A stretch of 64,000 nucleotides of DNA from Salvia splendens (taxonomy: Eukaryota > Streptophyta > Magnoliopsida > Lamiales > Lamiaceae): the NCBI RefSeq assembly GCF_004379255.2, contig NC_056042.1:12881901-12945900 (forward strand). Reading direction: 5' to 3'. Both the position numbers and the translations under genes were made by a program. The notes beneath the pieces were generated by a model. The model was given only the letters and a program-made list of their open reading frames with translations. It did no database searches and was not told where the DNA came from. Positions 33,211 through 45,860 of the stretch are shown here, one piece after another (within the stretch, counting starts at the first letter, position 1; the number at the start of each line of letters is the position of its first letter).

Positions 33211-36175
33211 TGTCACGACCGCACTTCCTAAGGATAGGAAGCACGGGAAATCGTGACTAGTGGGGGAATTAAGAAGCGGGGAAGAAGGGGGAAAGATACG
33301 ATCCAGGCAGTACAACGTGACAATCAAAGACGAAATGCCATTTAAGTCAACTAACGTTTCAATCCTGAAGTTTACAAAATGAAAGATAACAGATTGCGAC
33401 CATAAAGGAAGTAACAGAGTTCAACAGTTCAAAGAAAATAACAGAAATTCTGAAAAAAAAACATTGAGTAGCGGAAGCAATTTTGAGAGTTTAGCTACTA
33501 CTATGTATGAAGACATAATAGTAACCGGAACAGTGATTTAACACGTTCTTGGATCATCGCTCAACGTCCTCCGCCTCCCGACCCCGCTCAACCTGCACAT
33601 AGGGAAAACACATGCAGGGGCTGAGTACTTGGTGCACCCAGTGAACTCATGCCCAAAAACATTCACCGTTAAGATATGTCATGCCATCATCGAGTGAATC
33701 CCGGGTTTATCTTTTAAAAGGCCGAGAGACACTAAAGTTCATTTCCTTAAAAAGTGTCCGCGCGGACTAAAATCATTCTCCATCATATACCATATCTGAA
33801 CCATCATGTGAAACGAGACTGTGGCCACAATCTCGATCACTGGACCGGCCGACCTAGGGGACGGCTCACGATCCCCATCAGTGCACTAGTCTAAGTAGGG
33901 CGTAGACCCTAGTTAGACCCGAATTCATTAACCATCAAAGTCATGTAGAGTTTTATTCTAGTAGACAAACAGATAGGCAGTTTCAAAACATAAACACGAC
34001 ATGACATACTTATAGAAACATCCTTATAACACCGTAAACATATTGATTTAAAATAAACGTTAAAGAATAAAGCCCACCTTAAAAGCTTATGATTTCCGTA
34101 AAATTCCTCGTTCCGACTTTTAGTGTGCGTGCGAACCACCTTTCCGGAAAACACATAAAATTCATATCAAACCTCTGTAACGATGATAATTAGAATGCAT
34201 GCACTCTAATTAAAATCTTTTAATTCTCTTTCTCGATTTTCGCGTATTTTCGGTTATTCGGCGGCCGCCCAAGGCGTCGCGTGCGACGCCGGTCGGCCGC
34301 TTACGCTCGTTCCTTCCTCCGTTGGCTCCTCGTATTTTCCATAACATCGAAAATAATTTCTATAAATTATTTACGCGCATACTTTAGTTTTTCTTAATTA
34401 ATTCACCGTTGAAAAGTATTACTTCATACTTAGGTAAATTATTCTTCTTCAAAAATCTTCCGGAAATTAATGAAATAATTTCCCCCGATTAAATTTTAAT
34501 TATCGGCCCCAAGAGATTAAATTTCTTAGCCACCTTATTTCTTCAAAATTACATAACGAGCCACATCAATTAAAGAGGCCCAACTATAATTATATTTCCA
34601 AATTACTTATTAAAAGGCCCCAACAACAATTAAACAAAGGCCCAACCTAAAAAAAAAAGATTGGCCCAACAACATCTCCCTCTCCAACATACTCTCTCTC
34701 TCTTCCCTCTTTCTCTCTCCCCGTCGTCCTCTCTCTCTCTCGGCAATCACACAGCAGCCGCCGCCGTCGCCCTCTCCGGCTCGACGACGTCGCTGCTGGA
34801 ACAGTCGGCGGGTCGTGAAGCCACCGTTGCCTTGCCGCCTCCACTCGTCGCCGTCGCAGGGTCGCCGGGAAGCTGCTGCCGCGGAGGGACTTCGCACGGC
34901 GTCGCTGCCAGCTGGAGTCACCGGCCGCTGCTGCCTCCCGTCGCGTTGCTGCTTCCGCCGTCGCCACCGGGAGTCGTCATCCACACCGGGAACGTCGAGC
35001 GCGGCTGTCCGCCGCTACCCGCCCGAAACCACTCCGAACCCGCCCGAAAACACCCCGCAAAGGCTCGCAACACGCGTTATTAACATAAAGCTAAGTTCTT
35101 TCTACGTTTCGGTTACGTGCGGCGATCGTTCGGTTGATTCTTAGTTGTTTTTCTTACTTGAATTGGTTATGGAGGAATTTATGAAACAAGGGTGTATTAT
35201 GCATGCAAAGCTAGTAAACAATTCAAGCTTTGAGGATGGAAGAAATGGTATACCTCAAGAGCTTAAACTTGATGTGGTTGAGACAAAAAGAAATGGAACC
35301 AACTCCTTCTCCCCTCTTCTTCCCGTCGACTTCTCTCGCCGCTTCTCCTTATTCTCTCTTCTCTCTTCTCTCTTCTTCTTTTTTTTTTGCCAAATGAAAA
35401 TGGTGAGTGGGTTAGAGGGGTTTGAGGAGGGTGTAGGTATTGATGAGGGAAGTGGAGAGGTGGAAAAGAAACCGTTCGGCCATCAGGGGGGGAGGAACCG
35501 TCGACGTGGGGGAGAAAAAGAAGAGAGAAAAAGGAAAAAGTTTGGGCTTAGCTAAATTAAATCTATACTTGGGCTTCCATGATTTAATTTCAATTGGGCT
35601 AAAAAAAATCAACAATTAAATCAAGCCCAATTAGAAAGGATTTAAAGAGTTATTAAAATTCAAGTTATTTCATATTTAATTGGACTTCAAATTTATTTTG
35701 GAAAGTCCAAAATAAATTCATACATTTGTATATATTTTTTCGTATTTATTATTATTTTTTTTTCGTTAATTGAAATTCACGGATCTTTATTAAATTTGTT
35801 ATCTCGTTCTTCATAACCAAAAATTAAAGTACGAGAAATCGTACATAATTTATATTTGGTGTTGTTCCAAATATAATATTCATTCAACCGTTCCTTGCTT
35901 TACGCGCGTCGTTATCCATAAAACATATATTTCTTTCCGTTTAATTCATTCGTCTTGCTAAAGAATAGCAATTTCATCATCGACCTTTCAACGAGACCTT
36001 AAACATGTCTCCCAACGTTCATATTTAAAAAGAAAACACATTCCTTTTCACATCAACCCATAAACCATAATTTTTCCCATATCACATTTATCGAGAAGCA
36101 TAGCATTTCGAAATAATTTTATCAATTATTCCGTTACATAAAAGTAAATTTCAAACTTAAGGTACGGGTGTTACA
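33211..36175 (-). repeat. 3' LTR of gypsy C
   Basis: This 2965-bp LTR reads TGTAACACCCGTACC at its 5' end on the minus strand and ends GGTCGTGACA. It contains a CT-rich and GC-rich tract at about 34680-35060. The open frames there repeat in the other LTR but show no known domain, so I do not call genes. Confidence 0.95.
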
Positions 36176-36219
36176 TTCTACCCACCTTAACAGAAATTTC
36201 GTCCCGAAATTTACTCATT

Positions 36220-37880
36220 TCAAACGAAAAGTTCCGGGTATTTCTCTTTCATTTTATCCTCGAGTTCCCAAGTAGCCTCCTCGTGGCCATGGTGTTTCCA
36301 AAGTACTTTCACGGACGCGATCGATTTGTTCCTCAACTCTTGCACTTTCCTGTCCAGAATAGCCTCGGGCTTCTCCTCGTAACTCAAGTCAGAATTCAGA
36401 ATCATCTCCTCTTGATGAACCACGTGTTTAGGATCGAACACGTACTTTCGTAATTGTGACACATGGAAAACATTGTGCACAGTCCCAAAACTTGCTGGTA
36501 GTGCCAACCTATATGCTACGGGTCCCACCTTCTCAAGGATTTCATAAGGCCCTACGTATCGTGGCTTCAACTTCCCCTTTACACCGAACCTCGTTATCCC
36601 CTTTGACGGAGACACTTTCAAGAACACCTTATCTCCCATATTGAACTGTAAATCCGTACGCCGGACATCAGCATACGACTTCTGTCGGTCTTGAGCTTCT
36701 TTTATCCTTTGTCGAATTTGTCGCACGATCTCTATCATTTCTTCGACCGAATCTGGCCCGAGTATTCTTCTTTCACCAACCTCATCCCAGTAAAGTGGTG
36801 ATCTACATTTCCTCCCATACAATGCTTCATACGGGGCCATATTTATTGTCGCCTGGAAACTATTGTTATAAGCAAACTCGACCAACGGTAGTACTACTTC
36901 CCAATTTTCTCCTCTGTCGAGCACCACGGCTCTCAGCATGTCCTCAAGAGTTTGAATCGTTCTCTCGGACTGTCCATCAGTTTGTGGATGGAAAGCAGTA
37001 CTAAAATTCAATCGCGTACCAAGCTCTCGTTGCAAACTTATCCAAAATCTTGAAGTGAACCTGGTGTCTCGGTCCGACGTGATTGTCACTGGCACTCCAT
37101 GTAGCCGAATGATTTCTTTCACATAAATCCGAGCTAGCTTGTCGGATCCATGAGTTATAGGGATAGGTATAAAATGCGCACTCTTGGTGAGGCGGTCTAT
37201 GATTACCCAAATGGCCGTATTCCCTTGCCGGGTCTTTGGTAAGCCTGTCACAAAATCCATAGTGATATGTTCCCATTTCCACTCCGGGATCTCCAACGGT
37301 TGCAACTTCCCATAGGGTCGTTGATGTAAAGCTTTTACTTGTTGACATGCCAAACATCTCTCTACAAACGAAGCTATGTCCCTCTTCATTCCATCCCACC
37401 AAAATGATCCCTTCAAGTCCTGGTACATCTTTGTACTTCCAGGATGGGCGGTGTATGGAGTCTCGTGTGCTTCGGTCAAAATTTCATTTCGAAGTCCTTC
37501 GTCGCCTGGCACACATAGTCTCCCCTCGTAGGTGAGAGCATTATCAGCCTCTTCTCGAAACTTCTCTTGTTCGCCCTTCCTCACTTTCAGTCGAATTTTC
37601 TCCAAATTTTCATCGTTGCGTTGCCCTTCTATTATCCTTGTTCGGAGATCGGATGCAATTACCAAGGTGGCAATCTTTCCCTTCACAGTTTCCGGAGCTC
37701 TCACCACCTCCAATCGCATCTTGCTAAATTCGCGAATCAACTCCGCTTCCTGAGTGAGAAAAATAGCCAACTGCGGTTGAGCTTTCCGGCTCAAAGCATC
37801 CGCCACCACGTTTGCTTTAGCCGGATGATAGTTAATACCACAATCATAATCCTTGACTAGCTCGAGCCATCTGCGTGCCT
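36220..37880 (-). pseudogene. Gypsy C integrase with chromodomain
   Basis: A long open frame (529 codons from the Met at 37809, preceded by the end of RNase H) encodes VADALSRKAQ, then an integrase HHCC domain (HPGSTKMYQDLKGSFWW, CLACQQVK). The catalytic core has MDFVTGLP, TSDRDTRFTSRFW and HPQTDGQSERTIQ, so the three acidic residues are present. A C-terminal GPYEILEKVGPVAY block leads to VKVLWKHHGHEEATWELED, the chromodomain-like targeting motif. The frame is intact to the stop at 36220, but it is severed from RT by a one-base deletion near 37878. The integrase itself could be functional if expressed. Confidence 0.93.
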
Positions 37881-39332
37881 CATGTTCAAATCTTTCTGCT
37901 CAAAGAAGTACTTCAGACTCTTATGGTCGGTAAAAATCTCACACCGAACTCCATAGAGGTGGTGCCTCCAAATCTTCAATGCGTGCACAACAGCCGCTAG
38001 TTCTAAGTCATGAGTAGGGTAGTTCAACTCGTGCGGCCTCAACTGCCGTGAAGCGTAGGCAATCACCTTACCATTCTGCATCAGAACACACCCCAGTCCA
38101 ATCTTCGATGCATCAGTGTAAACCACGTAGTCTACTCCCAGTTCCGGCACGGCTAGAACAGGTGCGGTGGTCAATTTCTCTTTCAACAACTGGAAGCTAG
38201 CCTCACACTCCGGTGTCCAAATGACCTTGGTCCCCTTCTTCAATTGTTGAGTCATTGGCCTTGCGATTTTAGAAAATCCTTCAATAAATCTTCGGTAGTA
38301 TCCTGCCAGACCAAGGAAACTCCGAATCTCGTTTGGGGTCTTTGGCGCCTTCCACTGTTGTACGGCCTCCACCTTTGCGGGGTCAACTCGAATCCCTTCG
38401 GCTGTCACAACATGCCCCAGAAAATTTACTTCCTTTAGCCAGAATTCACACTTACTAAACTTGGCGTATAACTTCTCTGCTCGGAGTGTTTCCAGTGTGA
38501 TCCTTAGATGCTCCTCATGTTCCTTTTCATCCTTCGAGTAAACTAGCACATCATCTATGAATACCAGGACGAACTTGTCCAAGTATGGGTGGAATACTCG
38601 ATTCATTAAGTCCATAAATACCGCCGGTGCATTTGTCAGTCCAAACGGCATTACTACAAACTCATAATGCCCATACCTCGTTCGGAAAGCCGTCTTGGGT
38701 ATGTCTCTCGCAAGGGGCTCTTCTTCGGGGTCTTCCTCATCCTCCATGGGATCCTCCTCGTCTTCAAGGGGATCTTCTTCCTCTTCCTCATCACTCTCCC
38801 GCACATCCGTAGCGTCGTCGATATGCTCATCAATCACAAGGACTTCCGTCGCGGGAGGTGCGGAGGTACGCATCCCAAGCCTTCTCCTCTTAGGGCAGTT
38901 TGGTTGCGGCGTCTCACTCTCGTATCGACCCCCGCTGTAGGGACTGTGACCCGATGAGGACGTCTCTTTCCTAGGAGGAGCATAGGGTGGCGGTCCACCA
39001 CGAGCATCGACCAGTGCTTCCAAGAGAACCTTCACAAAACCATGCATGTCTCCCTGCATGCTGTAGTCGGGAAGCTTATGCCAGATGTATGACCGTGAAG
39101 CCTCGTCGGCCCACCTATTCCAAGGTGCCGGTAGTCCATCAATCAATCTCTTGATTCCCTCATAGTGCCTCACTCCACAGCCATGAGCATCCCGCCATAA
39201 GGTCAAGTAATCGGCGACAAAAGATATCAAAGGGGCCCTCGCGTCCCTCTCGAACTCGCGATACATTCCCACCGCCCGTAATCCATTCTTGACGTACCTT
39301 CCCCTTAACGGTGCGTGGATCGTGATCGCCAT
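37857..39332 (-). pseudogene. Gypsy C gag fused in frame to RT/RNase H (internal deletion)
   Basis: A 491-codon frame starts [20 protein letters not shown]. Residues 1-170 are gag-like and include a capsid-like segment ([28 protein letters not shown]). An acidic repeat ([20 protein letters not shown]) follows at about residues 180-210. It jumps directly into RT at [15 protein letters not shown] near 38695. The zinc knuckle, protease and the first RT motif with its catalytic Asp are missing, while FIDDVLVYS (RT) remains. RNase H has [13 protein letters not shown] and [12 protein letters not shown]. It ends [12 protein letters not shown] because one base is missing near 37878. The enzyme cannot be active in this form. 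Confidence 0.9.
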
Positions 39333-39808
39333 CTACAAAAAGTAAGTTCCCTTAGCAACCAATCGTAGAAAAAGAATAAGCGAGGTAGAAAAGATAAAAC
39401 GCGTAGAGAACGTCATACGTGTTACCGTTCATATACCTGTCGATTTCCATAAGGAAAAAGTCATAAAAAATTCTTTTTTTTAAGTTATCATCTAAGGATA
39501 GATGTTTCGTATTTTATAAACGTGGTACTTTTAACATTTCGTCTATCCTTCCACCTAATGCTAATCGCGCTTTACTAGGTTTTCCCTCGTCTCGTCATCT
39601 CATCTCATCATTCCTTGGAATTCGCGCCTTTTCTGCGCTCCATTCATTCTATCACCTCTATTATGCTTCGTTTCAACTTTTGCCTTATTTCATGTTGAGC
39701 ACGGCGAGACGGAGTGTTGAGCTTTAAACGGATACTCTTTTAGTCTAGCGAAACGAGTCTAGACTAGATTGAATAAATGACTCTCGGTCCAGAGCGGAAG
39801 GAAAAACC

Positions 39809-39824
39809 TGGCTCTGATACCATT
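39809..39824 (-). other. Gypsy C primer-binding site
   Basis: TGGTATCAGAGCCAGG on the minus strand lies one base inside the 5' LTR and matches plant initiator tRNA-Met. Confidence 0.9.
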
Positions 39825-39825
39825 C

Positions 39826-42762
39826 TGTCACGACCGCACTTCCTAAGGATAGGAAGCACGGGAAATCGTGACTAGTGGGGGAATTAAGAAGCGGGGAAGA
39901 AGGGGGAAAGATACGATCCAGGCAGTACAACGTGACAATCAAAGACGAAATGCCATTTAAGTCAACTAACGTTTCAATCCTGAAGTTTACAAAATGAAAG
40001 ATAACAGAGTGCGACCATAAAGGAAGTAACAGAGTTCAACAGTTCAAAGAAAATAACAGAAATTCTGAAAAAAAACATTGAGTAGCGGAAGCACTTTTGA
40101 GAGTTTAGCTACTACTATGTATGAAGACATAATAGTAACCGGAACAGTGATTTAACACGTTCTTGGATCATCGCTCAACGTCCTCCGCCTCCCGACCCCG
40201 CTCAACCTGCACATAGGGAAAACACATGCAGGGGCTGAGTACTTGGTGCACCCAGTGAACTCATGCCCAAAAACATTCACCGTTAAGATATGTCAAGCCA
40301 TCATCGAGTGAATCCCGGGTTTATCTTTTAAAAGGCCGAGAGACACTAAAGTTCATTTCCTTAAAAAGTGAAACGAGACTGTGGCCACAATCTCGATCAC
40401 TGGACCGGCCGACCTAGGGGACGGCTCACGATCCCCATCAGTGCACTAGTCTAAGTAGGGCGTAGACCCTAGTTAGACCCGAATTCGTTAACCATCAAAG
40501 TCTAGTAGAGTTTTATTCTAATAGACAAACAGATAGGCAGTTTCAAAACATAAACACGACATGACATACTTATAGAAACATCCTTATAACACCGTAAACA
40601 TATTGATTTAAAATAAACGTTAAAGAATAAAGCCCACCTCAAAAGCTTAGGATTTCCGTAAAATTCCTCGTTCCGACTTTTAGCGTGCGTGCGAACCACC
40701 TTTCCGGAAAACACATAAAATTCATATCAAACCTCTGTAACGATGATAATTAGAATGCATGCACTCTAATTAAAATCTTTTAATTCTCTTTCTCGATTTT
40801 CGCGTATTTTCGGTTATTCGGCGGCCGCCCAAGGCGTCGCGTGCGACGCCGGTCGGCCGCTTACGCTCGTTCCTTCCTCCGTTGGCTCCTCGTATTTTCC
40901 ATAACATCGAAAATAATTTCTATAAATTATTTACGCGCATACTTTAATTTTTCTTAATTAATTCACCGTTGAAAAGTATTACTTCATACTTAGGTAAATT
41001 ATTCTTCTTCAAAAATCTTCCGGAAATTAATGAAATAATTCCCCCGATTAAATTTTAATTATCGGCCCAAGAGATTAAATTTCTTAGCCACCTTATTTCT
41101 CCAAATTACATAATGAGCCACATCAATTAAAGAGGCCCAACTATAATTATATTTCCAAATTACTTATTAAAAGGCCCCAACAACAATTAAACAAAGGCCC
41201 AACCTAAAAAAAAAGATTGGCCCAACAACATCTCCCTCTCCAACATACTCTCTCTCTCTCTTCCCTCTTTCTCTCTCCCCGTCATCCTCCCTCTCTCTCG
41301 GCAATCACACAGCAGCCGCCGCCGTCGCCCTCTCCGGCTCGACGACGTCGCTGCTGGAACAGTCGGCGGGTCGTGAAGCCACCGTTGCCTTGCCGCCTCC
41401 ACTCGTCGCCGTCGCAGGGTCGCCGGGAAGCTGCTGCCGCGGAGGGACTTCGCACGGCGTCGCTGCCAGCTGGAGTCACCGGCCGCTGCTGCCTCCCGTC
41501 GCGTTGCTGCTGCCGCCGTCACCACCGGGAGTCGTCATCCGCACCGGGAACGTCGAGCGCGGCTGTCCGCCGCTGCCCGTCGTCGGCGGTGACTTCTCCT
41601 CCTCCGAAACCACTCCGAACCCGCCCGAAAACACCCCGCAAAGGCTCGCAACACGCGTTATTAACATAAAGCTAAGTTCTTTCTAAGTTTCGGTTACGTG
41701 CGGCGATTGTTCGGTTGATTCTTAGTTGTTTTTCTTACTTGAATTGGTTATGGAGGAATTTATGAAACAAGGGTGTATTATGCATGCAAAGCTAGTAAAC
41801 AATTCATGCTTTGAGGATGGAAGAAATGGTATACCTCAAGAGCTTAAACTTGATGTGGTTGAGACAAAAAGAAATGGAACCAACTCCTTCTCCCCTCTTC
41901 TTCCCGTCGACTTCTCTCGCCGCTTCTCCTTATTCTCTCTTCTCTCTTCTCTCTTCTTCTTTTTTTTTTGCCAAATGAAAATGGTGAGTGGGTTAGAGGG
42001 GTTTGAGGAGGGTGTAGGTATTGGTGAGGGAAGTGGAGAGGTGGAAAAGAAACCGTTCGGCCATCATGGGGGGGAGGAACCGTCGACGTGGGGGAGAAAA
42101 AGAAGAGAGAAAAAGGAAAAAGTTTGGACTTAGCTAAATTAAATTCATACTTGGGCTTCCATGATTTAATTTCAATTGGGCTAAAAAAATCAACAATTAA
42201 ATCAAGCCCAATTAGAAAGGATTTAAAGAGTTATTAAAATTCAAGTTATTTCATATTTAATTGGACTTCAAATTTATTTTGGAAAGTCCAAAATAAATTC
42301 ATACATTTGTATATATTTTTTCGTATTTATTATTATTATTATTATTTTTTTCGTTAATTGAAATTCACGGATCTTTATTAAATTTGTTATCTCGTTCTTC
42401 ATAACCAAAAATTAAAGTACGAGAAATCGTACATAATTTATATTTGGTGTTGTTCCAAATATAATATTCATTCAACCGTTCCTTGCTTTACGCGCATCGT
42501 TATCCATAAAACATATATTTCTTTCCGTTTAATTCATCCGTCTTGCTAAAGAATAGCAATTTCATCATCGACCTTCAACGAGACCTTAAACATGTCTCCC
42601 AACGTTCATATTTAAAAAGAAAACACATTCCTTTTCACATCAACCCATAAACCATAATTTTTCCCATATCACATTTATCGAGAAGCATAGCATTTCGAAA
42701 TAATTTTATCAATTATTCCGTTACATAAAAGTAAATTTCAAACTTAAGGTACGGGTGTTACA
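39826..42762 (-). repeat. 5' LTR of gypsy C
   Basis: This 2937-bp partner of 33211-36175 is nearly identical. It lacks the stretch with ATCATTCTCCATCATATACC present in the left copy and carries an extra GTCGTCGGCGGTGACTTC near 41580. Confidence 0.95.
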
Positions 42763-42869
42763 GCTCCTTTGTCCTAACCTCTACTTTGGTGTAAGAGGGG
42801 AATGTGACAAAATGGTTGTCTTACTGCCTAATGAGGCAGCCTCTTGGTTGTACAACTCAGCTTGTTTAC
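42763..42869. other. Old host segment between gypsy C and copia F
   Basis: This short piece joins the sequence left of gypsy C (ending 33210) to that right of copia F (starting 56784). It carries the GCTCC duplication at its left end and the TTTAC duplication at its right end. No gene is visible. Confidence 0.6.
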
Positions 42870-43330
42870 TGTTGGAAAGTAATCTCAAATCATATGCCGT
42901 CGGATGCATGGTGATGAATTCAAGGGCTGAGATTAAGCTCCAAGAAGACTTGAGCTGTTGCAACAAATAACGGCTATTAACTAACTGAAACAAATCCCAC
43001 GAGAGAGGCGTTGGAGATCGAGAGATGCAGTATAAAGCGTGAAGAAGGCTGCATGCATAGTAAGTTAGTTCATTCAGTTTTCATCTTCAAGAAAAAGTCT
43101 CCATATTCACTCACTTGATTAGTTCTTGGTTTACAATTAGATTAGAGGTGGTGATAGATGGTTGTATAGTTCTTGAATGTTTGTAATCTCCACTAAGTAT
43201 CTCAATATAGTGAATCGTTTTCCCTTGGTCCGTAGATATAGATCTTACGATCGAACCACATAAAATCCTTCGTGTTCTTTTCTTTGTTGATTGATCATTG
43301 CTATCATCAATCTCTCTGGTTTTCATAACA
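42870..43330 (+). repeat. 5' LTR of copia F
   Basis: This 461-bp LTR matches 47446-47548 plus 56457-56783. The right copy lacks a short stretch near 43198-43225 and otherwise shows only scattered differences. Confidence 0.93.
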
Positions 43331-43424
43331 AGTGGCGCCGTCTGTGGGAAAGAAAGGAAGAAAGATTGATCAACCGTTGCAGGCTCTTGCTGTGTGATTT
43401 TATGCACGTCAAACGCTCGAAGAA

Positions 43425-44564
43425 ATGGCCACTACAAGATTCGAAACTGAAAAGTTTTCAGGCAAGAACGACTTTGGGCTATGGCGCATTAAGATGCGCG
43501 CATTGCTGGTGCAACCAGGCCTTGGAGATGTTATCAAAGCCGATGCTGTACAAGAGAAGGAATGAGATGATCTGGATGGCAAGTTTCTTGCCAAGAAGGA
43601 GGAGTTGAATGAAAAGGATCACAGCGTGATCATCCTATGCCTAGCCGATAATGTGTCAAGGGAAGTGTCTAAGGAGACGACTGCAGCTGGAGTATGGAAG
43701 AAGCTCGAATCCCTCTACATGACGAAGTCATCGGCAAATAGGTTATTCATGAAGCAAAGGTTGTATTCCTTCAAGATTCATGAAGATAAGAGTCTTGCAG
43801 AGCAGTTAGATGAATTTAACAAAGCTGTGTATGATTTGGAGAATATTGATGTGAAGCTTGAAGATGAAGACAAAGCTATCAATCTTCTAAGTGCCCTGCC
43901 AAAGGCATTTGATCACCTAAGGGATGCCATGTTGTATGGCAGAGAGAAGACTATCACTCTGGAGGAGGTTCAGTGTGCTCTCAAATCAAAGGAGTTGGGG
44001 AAGTCAAATGCGAGCCATGGAGCAGGAAGCCAAGCCTTTAATGTAAAGGGATTCAAGGGGAAGAAGAAGAAGTTCACACAGAATCAGAAACATTATTATC
44101 AGAAGCAAGCTGATGCCCCTGTAAAAGAAACAAGGAGTTGTCATTGTTGCAAGAAACCCGGGCATCTCAAGAAGGATTGCTATTCATGGAAGAAGAAGCA
44201 AAATGAAGAAAAGGCTACCCACAATCAAGCTGACCTTGCCGAGGAAGTAGATGCACCTCAGATTATGAATGTTGTGAGTAATGGAATTGAAAGTTCTTGG
44301 ATAATGGATTCAGGATGTAGTTTTCATATATGCTCCAACAAGGCATGGTTTGAGAACTTGATTGAAGCAACCGGGTCTGTGATGCTAGGGAATGATCAAG
44401 CATGCTACATAAAGGGCATAGGGGATATCAGACTGAGAGCACATGATGGATCATTGAGGCTGCTTACTCAAGTCAGGTATATTCCAGAAATTAAACGAAA
44501 TTTAATCTCACTTGGCATGCTTGAATCTAGAGGTTTTAATTCTCCTCTGAGAAGGGATGTATGA
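43425..44564 (+). pseudogene. Copia F gag and protease
   Basis: Gag starts at ATG 43425 (MATTRFETEKFSGKNDFGLW). TGA at 43563 replaces what is probably a Trp codon (EKE-stop-DDLDG), and the frame then stays open to 44564. The region KKLESLYMTKSSANRLFMKQ is a typical copia gag segment. The zinc knuckle CHCCKKPGHLKKDC is complete (CX2CX4HX4C). The protease active site is WIMDSGCSFHIC near 44300. The frame ends by a shift near 44540. Confidence 0.92.
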
Positions 44565-45793
44565 ATGTTTCAATGAACGGAAATATTTTGTTGATTGCTG
44601 AAAGAAGGAACAACCTATACTATCTTGTAGCAGAAACAGTGGTTGGCTCAATGAACCTTGCAGATTCTGGTGATATAGAGCTATGGCATAAAAGGCTCGG
44701 CCATCTTGGAGAAAATGGGGTGAGGGAGCTTGTAAAGATGGGGGTTATCTCAGTTAGTGAGGGCCAGAGGCTCAAGAAATATGAGCATTGTGTTCTAGGA
44801 AAGAGCAAGAAACTTCCATTTAAGGCTGGGAAGCATACCTCAAAGTCACATCTTGATTATGCTCATTGTGACTTGTGGGGTCCGGCCCAACTTGCTACTA
44901 TGGGAGGGGGCATATACTTCATGTCTCTGATAGATGACTACACAAGAAAAGTCTGGGTATTCATCTTGAAGGAGAAGTCACAAGCCTTTGAGAGATTCAA
45001 GGATTGGTGCACAGAAATGAAGCTGAAGAGGTCCACCATTCTCAAGTGTTTAAGGAATGATAACGGGTTGGAGTTCTTATCTGGAGAGTTTGACTCTTTC
45101 TGCAAATCAAATGGAATACAAAGGCACAGAACAACCCCCGCAAATCCGCAACAAAACGGAGTAGCTGAGAGGATGAATAGAACTCTCCTTGAACGAGTTA
45201 GATGTATGTTACTGTCATCTAGTCTGCCAAAGGTGTTCTGGGGGGAGGCAGTATGCACTGCTGCTGTGCTTATTAATAACTCTCCATCATCAGCCATTGA
45301 GAATGATATTCTAGATGTGAGATGGTATGGAGCAGATAGGGAATATGATCATTTCAAATTCTTTGGTTGTTGAGCTTATGCTCATTGCAAGCAAGGAAAG
45401 CTTGATGCAAGAGCACAAAAGTGTGTGATGGTTGGATATCAGCATGGAGTAAAGGGTTATAGGTTATGGTGCACTGAAGAAGGGAACAAGAAAATTATCA
45501 TCAGCCGAGATGTGGTCTTCCATGAGCACCATATGCCATTCCTGAAATCTGATGAGCAGATGAATAAGAATATCTCCATTGATCAGGAAATTCAACATGG
45601 TGAACCATCTCACATTGAGCAACATGATCAGAATGAAGGTGGAGCTTCAAGTCCCCAGCAACCCCAGCAACAACATGATCAGAATGATGATGATCAGAGG
45701 ACACATGTGATAGCCAGAGACAGAGGAAGAAGAGAAATCAGAAAGCCAGCTAGATTCAGTGACTATGAGATGAGTTTTTTGCTCTCTGTGTAG
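44540..45793 (+). pseudogene. Copia F integrase and linker
   Basis: The frame opens at the Met at 44561. It has a zinc-binding domain (WHKRLGHLGENGVRELV, CVLGKSKKLPF), then a core with DLWGPAQ, LRNDNGLEFLSGEF and PQQNGVAERMNRTLLERV; all three catalytic acids are visible. TGA at 45371-45373 interrupts the KFFGC-AYAHCKQGKL segment. The C-terminal part (GYQHGVKGYRLW, SRDVVFHEHHMPF) and a Gln/Asp-rich linker follow to 45793. Confidence 0.92.
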
Positions 45794-45860
45794 CAGAAGT
45801 GTTGGAATACTCAGAGCCATCCACCTATGCTGAGGCTATCTCCAGTAAAGAGAAAGAGAA

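Larger units (their letters stand above)
33211..42762 (-). mobile_element. Gypsy element C, chromodomain type, internally deleted
   Basis: This Ty3/gypsy element on the minus strand has LTRs 33211-36175 and 39826-42762 and a perfect duplication GCTCC at 33206-33210 and 42763-42767. The LTRs are about 2.9 kb and very similar, differing mainly by a deletion of about 54 bases in the right copy near 40370 and a small difference near 35025/41580. The insertion is therefore young. The internal region is only about 3.65 kb because gag is joined in frame to RT. The primer site TGGTATCAGAGCCAGG lies at 39809-39824. Integrase ends in a chromodomain-like segment, placing it among chromoviruses. Long LTRs would suit the Tekay/Del lineage, but this is inference. 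Confidence 0.95.

Noticed and set aside
34610..35083. Overlapping ORFs in the GC-rich part of the gypsy C LTRs (also 41187-41686)
   Set aside because: Arginine/alanine- or serine/leucine-rich frames on both strands follow base composition, are present in both LTRs and show no domain.
38627..38957. Serine-rich ORFs on the plus strand
   Set aside because: Antisense of the acidic repeat in the gypsy C gag region (Glu/Asp codons read as Ser/Leu).
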